64,000 bases of DNA, from the IMG/VR virus record IMGVR_UViG_3300010885_033832, positions 1 through 64,000 of that record; one strand, written 5' to 3'. Each line of letters opens with the position of its first letter. Position 1 is the stretch's first letter. This document shows positions 47,564 through 56,373 of this stretch, in pieces. The stretch comes from a virus. Both the position numbers and the translations under genes were made by a program. The notes below the pieces were generated by a model that saw nothing but the letters and a program-made list of their open reading frames with translations, made no database searches and was not told where the DNA came from.

Positions 47564-49195
47564 TTAGACCTCGGGTTCTGCAAGTGGGACAGGAGGAAGT
47601 GCCTCAGGTGGTGCTTCACCTGGGTTTACGGGTGTGGGTCCGGGAGCGCCGAGAGGCTGACCTGCGAGAGCCTGTTGGACCTCGGGTGGGATCGGAGCGG
47701 GGTTGTTAGCCTGTGCGCCCTGACGGATTGTCTCCATAACCTCGGGTGCGAACGCCGAGAGCATGGCTTCGGTGAGTTCGGGCGTGATAACGGCGCGAGA
47801 CTGAAGCAGGCGGAGCGTAAGTTCAGTTGGCGTGGGTGCATCGGCGTCGGAGAAGCCGTGGGCACGTCGCCACGTCTGGTACGAGATCGCCATGTTGCTA
47901 AATCCAGCATCTGCATCAGCCGCGCGGTCGTTTCGAGTCGAAACTTCGGCGGGGTCATACCAAACTACAACGCGAGAGATCTCTTCGTCGATGAACCCGA
48001 GGCTTTTGAGGTAGGGGCGGAGGTAGACAACGGTCAACGCGTCAGACAGGAGCAACATGATGGGTTCGATGTGTGCCTTGTAGAGGCTTTCATCAATTTG
48101 GACGGCGTTGGAGTACTTGACGTTGGCAAGACCAGTAACGGTGTCCTTAGGAACGTCGAGGCCCTGCAAGATACGCTCCAAAACTCGGTCTGAACGCTGA
48201 GCGAGGGCTGGGTCAAAGGAACGCTCAAACTTAAACTGCTTAATCTTGTCGGCAAGCTCGGCTGGGCCGCGAATAATGAGTGGCACGACGGCGCTCGCAG
48301 AGGATTCGTCCGAGATCGGAGTCGTCATGGCGTCAACGAGTTGATCTTCGAAGTCGTCCTCCTGCTCCTCAGGCAAAATGTTGGTTCCTTGCTCGTCATC
48401 GTCCGAGTAGGGGTAGTCAGCATCGGCAGAAGCGGCCAAAGAGAGGCCGTCGGGGAGGTAGAGTGCTCCGGCGTTGAGGCGCGAGCGTGCTGTAGCGCGG
48501 AAGGTGCGGTTCAAGAGGAGAAGTTCGGCGCACAGGTCGAGGACACCGCGCATTGAAGAGTCTGGCTCGTCCGAGAAGCGGGGGTGAGCTCGCCAAATGC
48601 GTCCGACGAAGGCTGACTTAGAGATAGGGATAGAATCTCCTGCTGGTGAGTCGCGTCGCTGGAGGATGGAGTAGTTTCCACGTGCGTCCATGACTAATTC
48701 GTCGGTGGAACGGATATCCCAGCTCTCAAGGAGGCCAGAACCAATCATTTCGGGACGCTGGACGAGGTAGCACTCGCCTGTGACGCAGAGATTGAGAGCA
48801 GCGTCGCGCAAGAGGCCAGCCTGACCACCAAAGGTTGAGCTGAGGCGAGCAAGACCACGTTCTGCAGCCTCCGCCATACCGTCGGGGATCATATCGGACG
48901 AACGAGCGTTGACTGGAGTCTCGGCGGGGTTCTCAATAACGGCTGCGTAGAGCTTGATTCGGGAAACGATAGACGCAACGAGGTTGAAGGCATACTTGAC
49001 TTCACCAATAGCGTCGTAGTATTCCCACGCCTCTTGTTGCCACTGCGTTCCGCCCGATGCCTTGCGACGTTTGAAGGCTTCGCCCTCGGCTTTGTCGTCG
49101 AGACGCATGCGAGTAGCAGCAGCGGTCAGTCCTCGGGGGGCTGCGTAGGGGGCAGCGGTGAAGGGGATGCCCGAGTCCTTGCGAAAAACGCCCAC
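47564..49195 (-). CDS. Portal protein
   Basis: The product is 543 residues with GTG start. Features of siphovirus portals: QQEAWEYYDAIGEVKYAFNL near 52, LRDAALNLCVTGECYLVQRP near 130, GVLDLCAELLLLNRTFRATA near 220, a helix/stem region with LQGLDVPKDTVTGLANVKYS near 340, and a Pro/Ala-rich C-terminus. The portal forms the dodecameric ring at the packaging vertex and works with the terminase. It is followed by head genes and preceded by small genes, with the terminase several kb upstream. Motif and length agree with the family. Confidence 0.9.
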   Translation of the reverse strand: MGVFRKDSGIPFTAAPYAAPRGLTAAATRMRLDDKAEGEAFKRRKASGGTQWQQEAWEYYDAIGEVKYAFNLVASIVSRIKLYAAVIENPAETPVNARSSDMIPDGMAEAAERGLARLSSTFGGQAGLLRDAALNLCVTGECYLVQRPEMIGSGLLESWDIRSTDELVMDARGNYSILQRRDSPAGDSIPISKSAFVGRIWRAHPRFSDEPDSSMRGVLDLCAELLLLNRTFRATARSRLNAGALYLPDGLSLAASADADYPYSDDDEQGTNILPEEQEDDFEDQLVDAMTTPISDESSASAVVPLIIRGPAELADKIKQFKFERSFDPALAQRSDRVLERILQGLDVPKDTVTGLANVKYSNAVQIDESLYKAHIEPIMLLLSDALTVVYLRPYLKSLGFIDEEISRVVVWYDPAEVSTRNDRAADADAGFSNMAISYQTWRRAHGFSDADAPTPTELTLRLLQSRAVITPELTEAMLSAFAPEVMETIRQGAQANNPAPIPPEVQQALAGQPLGAPGPTPVNPGEAPPEALPPVPLAEPEV

Positions 49196-49197
49196 GC

Positions 49198-49494
49198 TTA
49201 CGTCCTATCTAGAAAATCAGAGATAATTCCCGTCACAGCAGAGAGTGCGAGCACCACGCAGACAGGGAAAAATATGGTTGGTATAAGTATACAACCGATT
49301 ACAATAAGTGAGGCCGTCCAAATGGACGTGCACCAGTTGCAGGTGAGGAGGTACCCGAGTTGAGTGTTCGGGGGGAACCGCTTCCAGATTCGATCCCGAA
49401 TGGGCGCGGAAATTTGGTCGGTTGTGATGATCCGCGCGAGGCGGAAGGTTGCCAAGGTGAGGGTCAGGAGAATTATGGGGTCTGTGAAACTCAT
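49198..49494 (-). CDS. DUF1360 family membrane protein
   Basis: The product is 98 residues from ATG at 49492-49494, overlapping the previous TGA (ATGA). An N-terminal hydrophobic segment (IILLTLTLATFRLARIITTD), then SAPIRDRIWKRFPPNTQLGY and LLTCNWCTSIW, match DUF1360, a small membrane protein common in actinobacterial phages. A second hydrophobic stretch ends the protein. Its molecular role is not established. It precedes the portal gene. Confidence 0.85.
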   Translation of the reverse strand: MSFTDPIILLTLTLATFRLARIITTDQISAPIRDRIWKRFPPNTQLGYLLTCNWCTSIWTASLIVIGCILIPTIFFPVCVVLALSAVTGIISDFLDRT

Positions 49495-49835
49495 GCGAGA
49501 GCCTTGTAGGGGTTCCATGAGCGGAGGCGCGACCCACAACCACAACTCGAGGTGATGTGGAAGGCGATTTGACGCCCTCCTCGAGTCTGGATGCGATGGA
49601 GGCCTCGACGTTCGGCGTCGCGGATGTAGAGTCCGGGGTCGTACTCTTCTTTGAACACAACTTGAGGCCCGCCCGGCCCGTCCTGCGCCATGATGATGTG
49701 CGTAGGAGTGACAATGATACGGACAGCCGTGATGTCATGCCTTTCCGCGACAGAGAAGTCAAAGGTGTTGAGGGGCTGATCGGTGGCTGGGCGGAGGATG
49801 GCCTCGGCGGGAAACAGGTCTTGGAGGATTTTCAC
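49491..49835 (-). CDS. Hypothetical protein
   Basis: The product is 114 residues with GTG start overlapping the previous TAG (TAGTG). Sequence is beta-rich in the middle (ITAVRIIVTPTHIIMAQDGP) and ends in a CGCG motif (SSCGCGSRLRSWNPYKALA), which might bind metal. No family recognised. Tightly packed with the HTH protein and DUF1360 genes, so likely part of the same late operon. Confidence 0.65.
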   Translation of the reverse strand: MKILQDLFPAEAILRPATDQPLNTFDFSVAERHDITAVRIIVTPTHIIMAQDGPGGPQVVFKEEYDPGLYIRDAERRGLHRIQTRGGRQIAFHITSSCGCGSRLRSWNPYKALA

Positions 49836-50323
49836 TAGTTCTTGATCCTTTTGTACATTGCGCGGTAGGAAACCTTGGCCGCGTCGGCTAGTTCTTGAAT
49901 CTTAACGCCATTTTCATAGAGAGAGACAACAAGAATAGTGAGTTGCTGATTCGCGAGGGCGTAAGGGTGGTTGAGGGCGTGACGCGAACGGAAAAGTCGG
50001 GCTTGTTGGGAAAGGTACAAGATGGTTGACAGGTCGGTCGGGTTGACACCAGGCGAGGGAAGTCGACGATTGACGTACTCGGAGAGGTGTGGGATGGGGA
50101 TTGGGGTGGTATCCGTGGTTAGAGTGAGGGTTTCGTGGATCCAGTAGTGAAGAGCGCTTCTCGAACGTCGAGCGTGGCGGGGGAGGGCTTCTTGGATGGA
50201 GCGAAGAGTCCATCCTGCATTGAAGAGATCGCGTACTCGTTCGCGGAGGTGTTGAGGGGCGAGATCGTACAGGTAGACGGATTCACATTCGGGGAGGTGC
50301 TGTCCACGGGCTGACTTTCTCAT
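49835..50323 (-). CDS. Helix-turn-helix DNA-binding protein
   Basis: The product is 162 residues, basic at the N-terminus (MRKSARGQHLPECESVYLYD). There are two HTH-like segments: LFNAGWTLRSIQEALPRHAR near 35, and the C-terminal VKIQELADAAKVSYRAMYKR (about 140-160), a clear recognition-helix pattern. It probably regulates transcription or marks a DNA site such as a packaging start. It follows the 770-bp low-gene region, where a GTTCAG-11-CTGAAC inverted repeat lies just ahead of its start, suggesting self-control. A small-terminase role is also possible because none is otherwise visible. Confidence 0.65.
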   Translation of the reverse strand: MRKSARGQHLPECESVYLYDLAPQHLRERVRDLFNAGWTLRSIQEALPRHARRSRSALHYWIHETLTLTTDTTPIPIPHLSEYVNRRLPSPGVNPTDLSTILYLSQQARLFRSRHALNHPYALANQQLTILVVSLYENGVKIQELADAAKVSYRAMYKRIKN

Positions 50324-50343
50324 GGTTTCATTTTACGCCATAT

Positions 50344-50366
50344 GTTCAGGACGGATAAAACTGAAC
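50344..50366. promoter_or_regulatory. Inverted repeat ahead of the HTH gene
   Basis: GTTCAG and CTGAAC are separated by 11 bases, about 20 bases upstream of the HTH gene's ATG, with a TAAAAT -10-like box between. It has operator geometry and may be an autoregulatory site. Coordinates may be off by one base. Confidence 0.4.
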
Positions 50367-50497
50367 AGAAGACGATGTTTTAGTACCTTTACGATAAATG
50401 CTTTTGGCCGGAGAGACGGATACGCGCTATTTTCGGGCCTTCGCGAAACGTTTCCAAAACACCGACGCCCCCCTTGCGCCACGTCGCCAAGTGTGGT

Positions 50498-50532
50498 AGG
50501 GGGTCAGTCTTTTCTAGAATGGTCGACCCCCT
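50498..50532. terminator. Hairpin in gene-poor region
   Basis: AGGGGGTC (50498-50505) pairs with GACCCCCT (50525-50532) with a 19-base interior. No T tract follows on either strand, so it may be a regulatory structure rather than a terminator. Confidence 0.35.
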
Positions 50533-51113
50533 CCCCCTCCCCTGCCAATCATCATGTCGTGCCTGTCGACGACGACGAGGTCGAGGTGGTCATGATGCCT
50601 GACCTTGATGACAGGGGGGGTGGGGGTAGGGGCTGGCTAAGTCACCACCTAGTCAACGAGGTTGAGTCACCACCTGCCCACGCCCACCACCATCGAGCAT
50701 GCCTAACATCACTTGATGAGTGTGACAGTCACGAGGGGGCTGGGCTAGGTGATAGACATCAAGGCTAGTCGACTAGGCTACCTGCCTCGACGATGCCTCG
50801 AGGTGACCCTGACCACGACCCTGCCCAGCCTGCCAGCCCGACCACCCTGCCAGCCCACCCTGCCAGATAGGCTAGCCGCATGACCTTGATGGTCGATACA
50901 TATTGTCAGGGACCATGACCACTACACGAGAACACGTCGAGAGATGCATCGAGGCAGGGGGGTGGATGCATCGACAGGTATGCACATCAAGGTTGATGGA
51001 CTCGACTCGACCATGCTCACCCGACCGACCATCGAGGGGATGCCCCTAGGTACCCATCACCTCGAGGTACATCACCTAGGTAGGACGGCGTAAAAGGCTC
51101 ACCGCAAGGGGTG

Positions 51114-52910
51114 TCAGCGACTCGTGCCAGCGGTGGTCAGAGCCTTAGCCGCAAGGCGACCCACGACCTCGACGACGTTGACGACTGACCCATTCCCGAG
51201 GGGTACGAATTCAGCTGACCCTCGAGTGCAGAACGCCTTAGCCTTGGACAGGCCATAGTCTCCAGCACCTAGCCATAGCACGCCCACCCCGGCGCGAGCG
51301 GCCTGAGCCAACCGCGCATCGACGGCCTTGAGCTGGTCGAGGCGGTACTGCCCATCGGACACGATCACGAGTAAGCGAGCACCCTTGCCCTCGGTCAGGG
51401 TCAGCCCACCATCGAGCGCGAGGAACGCCTTGTCGAACTCCTCGGTCGAGTCGGGGGCAGTGTAGACCTGCACCTCGTTCAGGTGTTGTCCAGGCTTGAG
51501 CGTCGAGAACACGGACGACCCATAGTAGACCATGGCCACTCGCCCCTGAACTCGGCGTACTGCTTCGGATAGCACCCACGCAGTTGAGGCCATCGACTTC
51601 ATCGCCGAGCCCATCGAGCCACTGACATCGACCATCACCCCAATGGTCAGGGGTGGGTTGTCAACATGACGATGCTGGACTCGATTCCATGGCTCGACGT
51701 CGACCATCATCCCACGTGCACGTTGCGCCTGCCCCTGTACGAGAGCACGAGTTCGGAGTCGTCCAGGTGGTAGTCGACTGGCTGACTCGGTGCGAACGCG
51801 GTCACGATAACGGGCCTTCTCGAGTTGACGTGCGAGGAGTACTGCTGCCTGTCGTTCTTGAGCGTTGGGGGCACGGGTCTCAACGAGCTTGGACGAGGTC
51901 GAGCTACCCCTGACCACGGACTTGACACCAGCCTGAAACACCTCGCGAGCCATCGTCTTGGCCTGTGCACGCTCGTTGGCCTTGGCCCTGTTCTCGACCG
52001 ACCTCTCATCGTACTCAGCCATCTTGGCCTGCCTGCCTGCCTCGGACTCGACAGCCATCGTGACAGTGAATCCATCCTCGCCTAGTGCATCGAGCATCTC
52101 GCCCAACTGCTTGGACGTGAGGATCATGCCCTCCTTGCCCGACTGACCCTGACGTTCAGCCTCAGTGGTGATGATCGTGTTCCAGTCTCGCGCGAGGTCG
52201 ATCATCCCATCGACATCACCATGTGAGGTGACAGCGAACTTGGACCATACGCGAGACAGTGCATCGACGACCTCGTCCGACAGGACACGTCCCACGAATG
52301 CGCGGACGTTGACCACGTCCTCGTCGAGGAGGATGCCCACGTCACGTCGCCCGAGGATGAGCGTTGCCATCTTGGCAGCCTGCCTGACCTTGGGGATGTC
52401 ATCGTCGACGCCCACCTTGAGGTCGGACATTACGATGCCCATCGCCGATGCTCGGAGCATGATCTGATTCTCTGGGTACTCCAGAACACCTCGTGCCTCG
52501 ATACGTACCTCCTCGAGGACGACCATTGCATCCCATACACCAGCCTCGTGCTTGAGGCGTTCTTGGGTCGCCTCGAGTGGCCACAACGAGTATCGTGCAT
52601 GACACGCCTCGTGGAAGATTGCCCCTGTCGCCTTGGCATTCTCGAGCTGGACCACACGACGTGTGAAGTCACCAATCACCTCGGGGTTGCCATGGTCGAA
52701 CGCGATGTCGGAGTTGACCTCGATCTCGGACGTGGCAGGGTTGTACGCTGCGGGGGCACCATGGTCCATGCCTACCCATGGGCCGACGAATACAGTGAGG
52801 TCACCACGACCTGACCACTCGTTGACCATCGACCCAATCGAGGCACCGACCTTGAGCCACTTGGATGATGTGGTGCGACGTGCAACGACGCTGTGCCCGA
52901 AGTGTGTCAT
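51114..52910 (-). CDS. VWA-domain protein with HExxH metallopeptidase-like N-terminus
   Basis: The product is 598 residues. Residues 98-104 contain FHEACH (H100-E101-A102-C103-H104), a zincin motif, with E133/E134 or E138 (VLEEVRIEAR) as possible third ligand. A basic middle (KANERAQAKTMAREVFQAGV) follows. From about 415 there is a von Willebrand A domain with a complete MIDAS start, DVSGSMGS, near 427, and later TLTEGKGARLLVIVSDGQ. This combination resembles DUF2201/CobT-like partners of MoxR-type ATPases. The AAA+ gene lies nine bases upstream. Together they could remodel a protein or insert a cofactor. The target is unknown. Confidence 0.85.
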   Translation of the reverse strand: MTHFGHSVVARRTTSSKWLKVGASIGSMVNEWSGRGDLTVFVGPWVGMDHGAPAAYNPATSEIEVNSDIAFDHGNPEVIGDFTRRVVQLENAKATGAIFHEACHARYSLWPLEATQERLKHEAGVWDAMVVLEEVRIEARGVLEYPENQIMLRASAMGIVMSDLKVGVDDDIPKVRQAAKMATLILGRRDVGILLDEDVVNVRAFVGRVLSDEVVDALSRVWSKFAVTSHGDVDGMIDLARDWNTIITTEAERQGQSGKEGMILTSKQLGEMLDALGEDGFTVTMAVESEAGRQAKMAEYDERSVENRAKANERAQAKTMAREVFQAGVKSVVRGSSTSSKLVETRAPNAQERQAAVLLARQLEKARYRDRVRTESASRLPPGRLRTRALVQGQAQRARGMMVDVEPWNRVQHRHVDNPPLTIGVMVDVSGSMGSAMKSMASTAWVLSEAVRRVQGRVAMVYYGSSVFSTLKPGQHLNEVQVYTAPDSTEEFDKAFLALDGGLTLTEGKGARLLVIVSDGQYRLDQLKAVDARLAQAARAGVGVLWLGAGDYGLSKAKAFCTRGSAEFVPLGNGSVVNVVEVVGRLAAKALTTAGTSR

Positions 52911-52918
52911 GCCCGGCC

Positions 52919-53992
52919 TCAGATACGCGAGGGGAGCATGGACTCACCAAAAGCACGACTGAAGACATCGGACACTACAGGTCGGTCCATCTCAGGCGCG
53001 GAGGCCAACAGGTTCTGAATCGCGAATCGTGCCCCGAACTTCTCGGTCACATCCCTGAATGCCAGGAGCTCACGGAGCTGTGGAGCCCACGACACGTCGC
53101 CTGACTCGAGGCGCTTGTTGAGGTTCTGGGCCGCGGTCACTGCGAGGCGTTCGACGCCCAGCTTCTTGGCCAGTGCCCAGTCCGTCGTCATCTCAGTCTG
53201 GATTGCGAATCGAGACAGCAACGCCTCGGACAGGTTGACACCTGGGGCGTGGGGATTCGTCGCGGCCACGATGAAGAATCCAGCCTGAGCCTTGACGGTC
53301 CCGCGTTCAGGGTTGGCAGTGACGGTGTACTCGCGACGACCATCCATCAGGCCATAGACCACGGACAGGACCTTGGGGTCGATGAGGCCGACCTCGTCGA
53401 TGAGAAGGACCTTGCCCTCCTCGGCTGCCTTGATGAGCGGGCCGTCGACCCACGAGAATCCATCGGGGGTCTGGATGTATCCGCCAACGAGGTCGGACAC
53501 CTCGGTGTCGCCCGAGCCCAAGATCGTGTACAGATTCGTCCCGAACGCGGCCTCGACCAGCGCGGTCTTGCCTGTGCCGGGCGGGCCATAGAACAACGAG
53601 TACAGCCCTGACTCACGTGCCTCGCGAAGGACATCGACGTCGACGTGCTCGCCCCACTTGCGCGTGTAGTACTTCTCTCCGTTGGGCCGGAGGAACGACT
53701 CGTCTTCGGTTGCGTTCGGGAGCATCTTCTTCTCTTCTAAGGACTTGGGAGGAATCATGGCTTTCGAGGGGGTCGAGCCATTCTGACCGCGACCACGTGC
53801 TCGTGAGGACGGCGTTGAGTATGCCTCGAAGTTGCCCGTGAGCATGTCGACGTCGGCCCACTTCGAGTCTACCTCACTGAGTAGGGCCGAGACGAGGATG
53901 TATGAGATCTCCTCAGGCAGGTGGATGTCCTTGCCATAGTGATCGGCCAGTCTCTTGTTGATCTTGAATGGTGATGTGCTGTACGTAGGCAT
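52919..53992 (-). CDS. MoxR/CobS-like AAA+ ATPase
   Basis: The product is 357 residues. Walker A is GPPGTGKT (136-143), Walker B VLLIDE (195-200), sensor 1 AATNPH near 246 and SEALLSRF with an arginine finger near 261. Order and spacing are those of MoxR/CobS ATPases. The VWA partner gene follows, the usual arrangement of these chaperone systems in bacteria and phages. Residues 1-110 are a specific N-terminal extension, partly low complexity. The pair likely acts on one large substrate; near the terminase this could be packaging or host takeover. That is inference. Confidence 0.9.
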   Translation of the reverse strand: MPTYSTSPFKINKRLADHYGKDIHLPEEISYILVSALLSEVDSKWADVDMLTGNFEAYSTPSSRARGRGQNGSTPSKAMIPPKSLEEKKMLPNATEDESFLRPNGEKYYTRKWGEHVDVDVLREARESGLYSLFYGPPGTGKTALVEAAFGTNLYTILGSGDTEVSDLVGGYIQTPDGFSWVDGPLIKAAEEGKVLLIDEVGLIDPKVLSVVYGLMDGRREYTVTANPERGTVKAQAGFFIVAATNPHAPGVNLSEALLSRFAIQTEMTTDWALAKKLGVERLAVTAAQNLNKRLESGDVSWAPQLRELLAFRDVTEKFGARFAIQNLLASAPEMDRPVVSDVFSRAFGESMLPSRI

Positions 53993-53994
53993 GG

Positions 53995-54627
53995 CTAGAC
54001 TGCACTCCCCGTTGTCAGCAGTGCAGGGATCGACTTGCCTATGGGCTCGGTCACGGACTCAGGGAATCCGGCGTCACGACGGACACGCTCGAGACGTCGG
54101 AGCAGGGCCGATGGGGTCTGCTTGCTATACGCCTCGCGAGCATCGGTGTCGGTCACCTCGATGTACAACGGCTTCTGGATCGCGTACACCTCGGGCTTGC
54201 CCATCATCGCACCGAGCCAGTCCATGATGTACTCGTACGCGTTGGAGTCCATGACTTCGGACACCACCTCTTGGACATCGAGGAGACGATCGAAGACGAG
54301 GCTCTGCTGCTCGATTCGGGTCATGTAGTGCATCTTCGGGGCGGTGACACTGCCAGCGCTATGCACGACGCCGCCCGAGCTCGAGAACGTTTCATTACGG
54401 ACTGAGCCATGAATCGCAGCGAATCGCCAACGGGCTCGAGGATTGGTCGGGGCGGTAGAGCGGTGGAAGATCGACGGCCACTTCCACTCCCGAGTGGTCA
54501 CGTCGCGGTGGGGTGGCATCACCAGCACCTGACGGGTGTAGACCTCGGTCCCATTCCCAGCGATGGGTCGGGCCTCAAGGTACAGTGCGAATCGTTTCGG
54601 TGGGGCTTTAGTGGTGACGACAGCCAT
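53995..54627 (-). CDS. Hypothetical protein upstream of AAA+ ATPase
   Basis: The product is 210 residues (MAVVTTKAPPKRFALYLEAR). The middle is helical (LVFDRLLDVQEVVSEVMDSN) and the end has RLERVRRDAGFPESVTEPIG. No known family. It lies in front of the AAA+ and VWA genes, three bases from the former, so it may be a substrate or adaptor of that system. An AAAGGA ribosome site precedes the ATG. There is no signal peptide or membrane segment. Confidence 0.65.
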   Translation of the reverse strand: MAVVTTKAPPKRFALYLEARPIAGNGTEVYTRQVLVMPPHRDVTTREWKWPSIFHRSTAPTNPRARWRFAAIHGSVRNETFSSSGGVVHSAGSVTAPKMHYMTRIEQQSLVFDRLLDVQEVVSEVMDSNAYEYIMDWLGAMMGKPEVYAIQKPLYIEVTDTDAREAYSKQTPSALLRRLERVRRDAGFPESVTEPIGKSIPALLTTGSAV

Positions 54628-54657
54628 CAGAGTCCTTTCGTGGAGACGTAAGACTCA

Positions 54658-54888
54658 CTATACGCCCATGGCCTCCAGCGTCAAGCTAAGACACGCTGAG
54701 CACGAGATCTGCACATCACCATCGTCGGCCATCACGGCCCATCTCTCGGTGCCTTGAGCATCCTGACACCCAGCGCAGGCAATACTTCTACCCTCGTCGA
54801 CGATGCCTGACTTCTCAACGGCGTCGAGGTCACAGCGAAGTCCGGCGTCGAACTTGACGACCTCGAACGCGCGTACGGTCATGCTCAT
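54658..54888 (-). CDS. Small cysteine-containing protein after terminase
   Basis: The product is 76 residues from ATG at 54886-54888, overlapping the terminase stop (ATGA). It contains IACAGCQDAQG and later SCSACLS, two CxxC pairs that could bind zinc. The N-terminus is MSMTVRAFEVVKFDAG. Other longer frames here are shadows. The role is unknown; coupling to the terminase suggests packaging or simple operon placement. Confidence 0.65.
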   Translation of the reverse strand: MSMTVRAFEVVKFDAGLRCDLDAVEKSGIVDEGRSIACAGCQDAQGTERWAVMADDGDVQISCSACLSLTLEAMGV

Positions 54889-56303
54889 CGGACCCTGAAC
54901 TTCGATCCGCCAGCACCCTGCTGACCGATGCCGGGCAGGGTGAATCGGCGACCTGCTGGTGACTTGGCTGATAGCCCACCACCGAGGAATCCAGCGGGTG
55001 GCTTGATGAGCAACGCGGTCAGTGCATGCACGAGGGCGTCGACGCGGTCGGGGGACTTGCCCTCGCCAGGGATCCACGACATCATCTGGGACTCGAGCTG
55101 AGGGAACACGCCCACGTGGTGGACACGGCCCTGCTCATACGCGAGGGTGATCGGCTCAGCGCGGAGTGCCTTGCCATACTTGGAGTGCACCTCGAGGACC
55201 TTGATCGTGGGGTCGATTGTGTGGATGGCGTTCTTGACGAGCGCCCCACCCTGATTGACCTCGGCGACAACGGGGCATCCCCACTTCTTGGCCGCGGCGA
55301 CAACGGCCTGTGCCCACACGGTGGGGGACCCGAGGATAGATGTATCCTCGAGTACCCATGACTGACGCTTATACAAGTCTCGTTCGCCCGTTGAGCCTAC
55401 CACGACGATGCCACACTCGTCCTTGGGGCTCTCGGCGACGGATGGGTCGACACCGATCACGCGCAGTGGCATCTGTGGCGGGTAGGCACCCTGTCGATAG
55501 TTGTCGATGATGTCTTCGGTCCAGAGCGCACCATCAACGGAGTCGAGCATCTCACCATAGAGCTCTTGAGCGGCGAGGGAAGTACCACCATAGACACCGA
55601 GCATGGTATCGAGGTACGCGCTCGACAGGTTCCCGGCGTTGTCCATCGTCGATCCGCGAGTGACACGGACGCGGTTGGGGTGTTCCTCGGATTCCTTGAG
55701 AAGTTCGCGGAGCATGGCCACGCGCTTCGGTGTGGTCGTGATCATGATCTTGGGGACGGCTCCGAGACGCGTAGCGATACGGAGGTTCTGCCACGCGGTC
55801 AGTCCCGAGTCGTCGGGCATCTGTCGCCAAGCGGCGGCCTCGTCGGCGAGTGACGCGTGGAACTGTGGACCACGGAGAAGGTTGGGTTCGTCGGCGGAGA
55901 ACGTCGTCGCGATGGTTCCGTTGGGCCACGTCAGTCGTCGCTTCGACGGCTCGTACAGTGGCATCTCACTCGGTGGTGAGATCGACATAATCCCTGACTG
56001 TCCTTCGACCACAACGTCGCGGGCGTCGGCGGCTGTACGGGCAACGATGGCGATACGCTTCGGCCCTGTCTTACTGATGTCGCGGGCTTGCTCTCTGAGC
56101 CACTCGGCTCCGGTCCGGGTCTTACCCCAACCACGACCCGCGAGGGCAATCCAGATGTTCCAGTCACCATCCGGCGCGTGTTGTTCGGGGCGACCCCAGA
56201 ACGACCAATCCCACAGCAGACCCTCGGGGTCCATACCTGCCATCATCCGAGCGCGATCGTCGGGGGATAGCTCAGCGATTACCTGCGCGAGTGACTTCGA
56301 CAT
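54885..56303 (-). CDS. terL: Terminase large subunit
   Basis: The product is 472 residues. Residues 55-62 are the Walker A AGRGWGKT and residues 149-155 HASLADE form Walker B with the catalytic glutamate. IMITTTPKR (187-195) is the coupling motif. The nuclease domain begins near 284 with VIGVDPSVAES (Asp286), with VVAEVNQGG and SPDRVDALVHAL supplying other acidic residues. This is the DNA packaging motor that cuts and translocates DNA through the portal. An AGGTAGGA site precedes the ATG. A strong hairpin separates it from the upstream thioredoxin gene. No obvious small terminase is adjacent. Confidence 0.95.
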   Translation of the reverse strand: MSKSLAQVIAELSPDDRARMMAGMDPEGLLWDWSFWGRPEQHAPDGDWNIWIALAGRGWGKTRTGAEWLREQARDISKTGPKRIAIVARTAADARDVVVEGQSGIMSISPPSEMPLYEPSKRRLTWPNGTIATTFSADEPNLLRGPQFHASLADEAAAWRQMPDDSGLTAWQNLRIATRLGAVPKIMITTTPKRVAMLRELLKESEEHPNRVRVTRGSTMDNAGNLSSAYLDTMLGVYGGTSLAAQELYGEMLDSVDGALWTEDIIDNYRQGAYPPQMPLRVIGVDPSVAESPKDECGIVVVGSTGERDLYKRQSWVLEDTSILGSPTVWAQAVVAAAKKWGCPVVAEVNQGGALVKNAIHTIDPTIKVLEVHSKYGKALRAEPITLAYEQGRVHHVGVFPQLESQMMSWIPGEGKSPDRVDALVHALTALLIKPPAGFLGGGLSAKSPAGRRFTLPGIGQQGAGGSKFRVR

Positions 56304-56325
56304 GACACAATCCTACCTAAAGGTT

Positions 56326-56351
56326 GGACCCCCTAGAAAACTAGGGGGTCC
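56326..56351 (-). terminator. Terminator after thioredoxin
   Basis: GGACCCCCTAG (56326-56336) pairs perfectly over 11 bp with CTAGGGGGTCC (56341-56351), loop AAAA/TTTT. On the minus strand AACCTTT follows. It lies between thioredoxin and terminase, so it may limit read-through into the late genes. Confidence 0.75.
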
Positions 56352-56373
56352 CGACGGCGACGACAGCAGGGCG

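Larger units (their letters stand above)
50324..51113. other. Gene-poor 790-bp region rich in TCGA and CTAG
   Basis: I see no convincing gene; the plus-strand frame at 50322-50768 has low-complexity content and no ribosome site. By eye it has about 16 TCGA and 8 CTAG tetramers, far above random expectation, two TCACCACCT copies and repeated CCCTGCCAGCC units. A hairpin (50498-50532) and an operator-like repeat (50344-50366) lie near its left end. It could hold an origin, a packaging site or a structured RNA. Confidence 0.5.

Noticed and set aside
50322-50768. 148-codon frame on the plus strand in the gene-poor region
   Set aside because: It shares its ATG region with the start of the minus-strand HTH gene, has no ribosome site, and the product is low-complexity (Gly, His and Pro runs). 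It looks like chance in a biased sequence.
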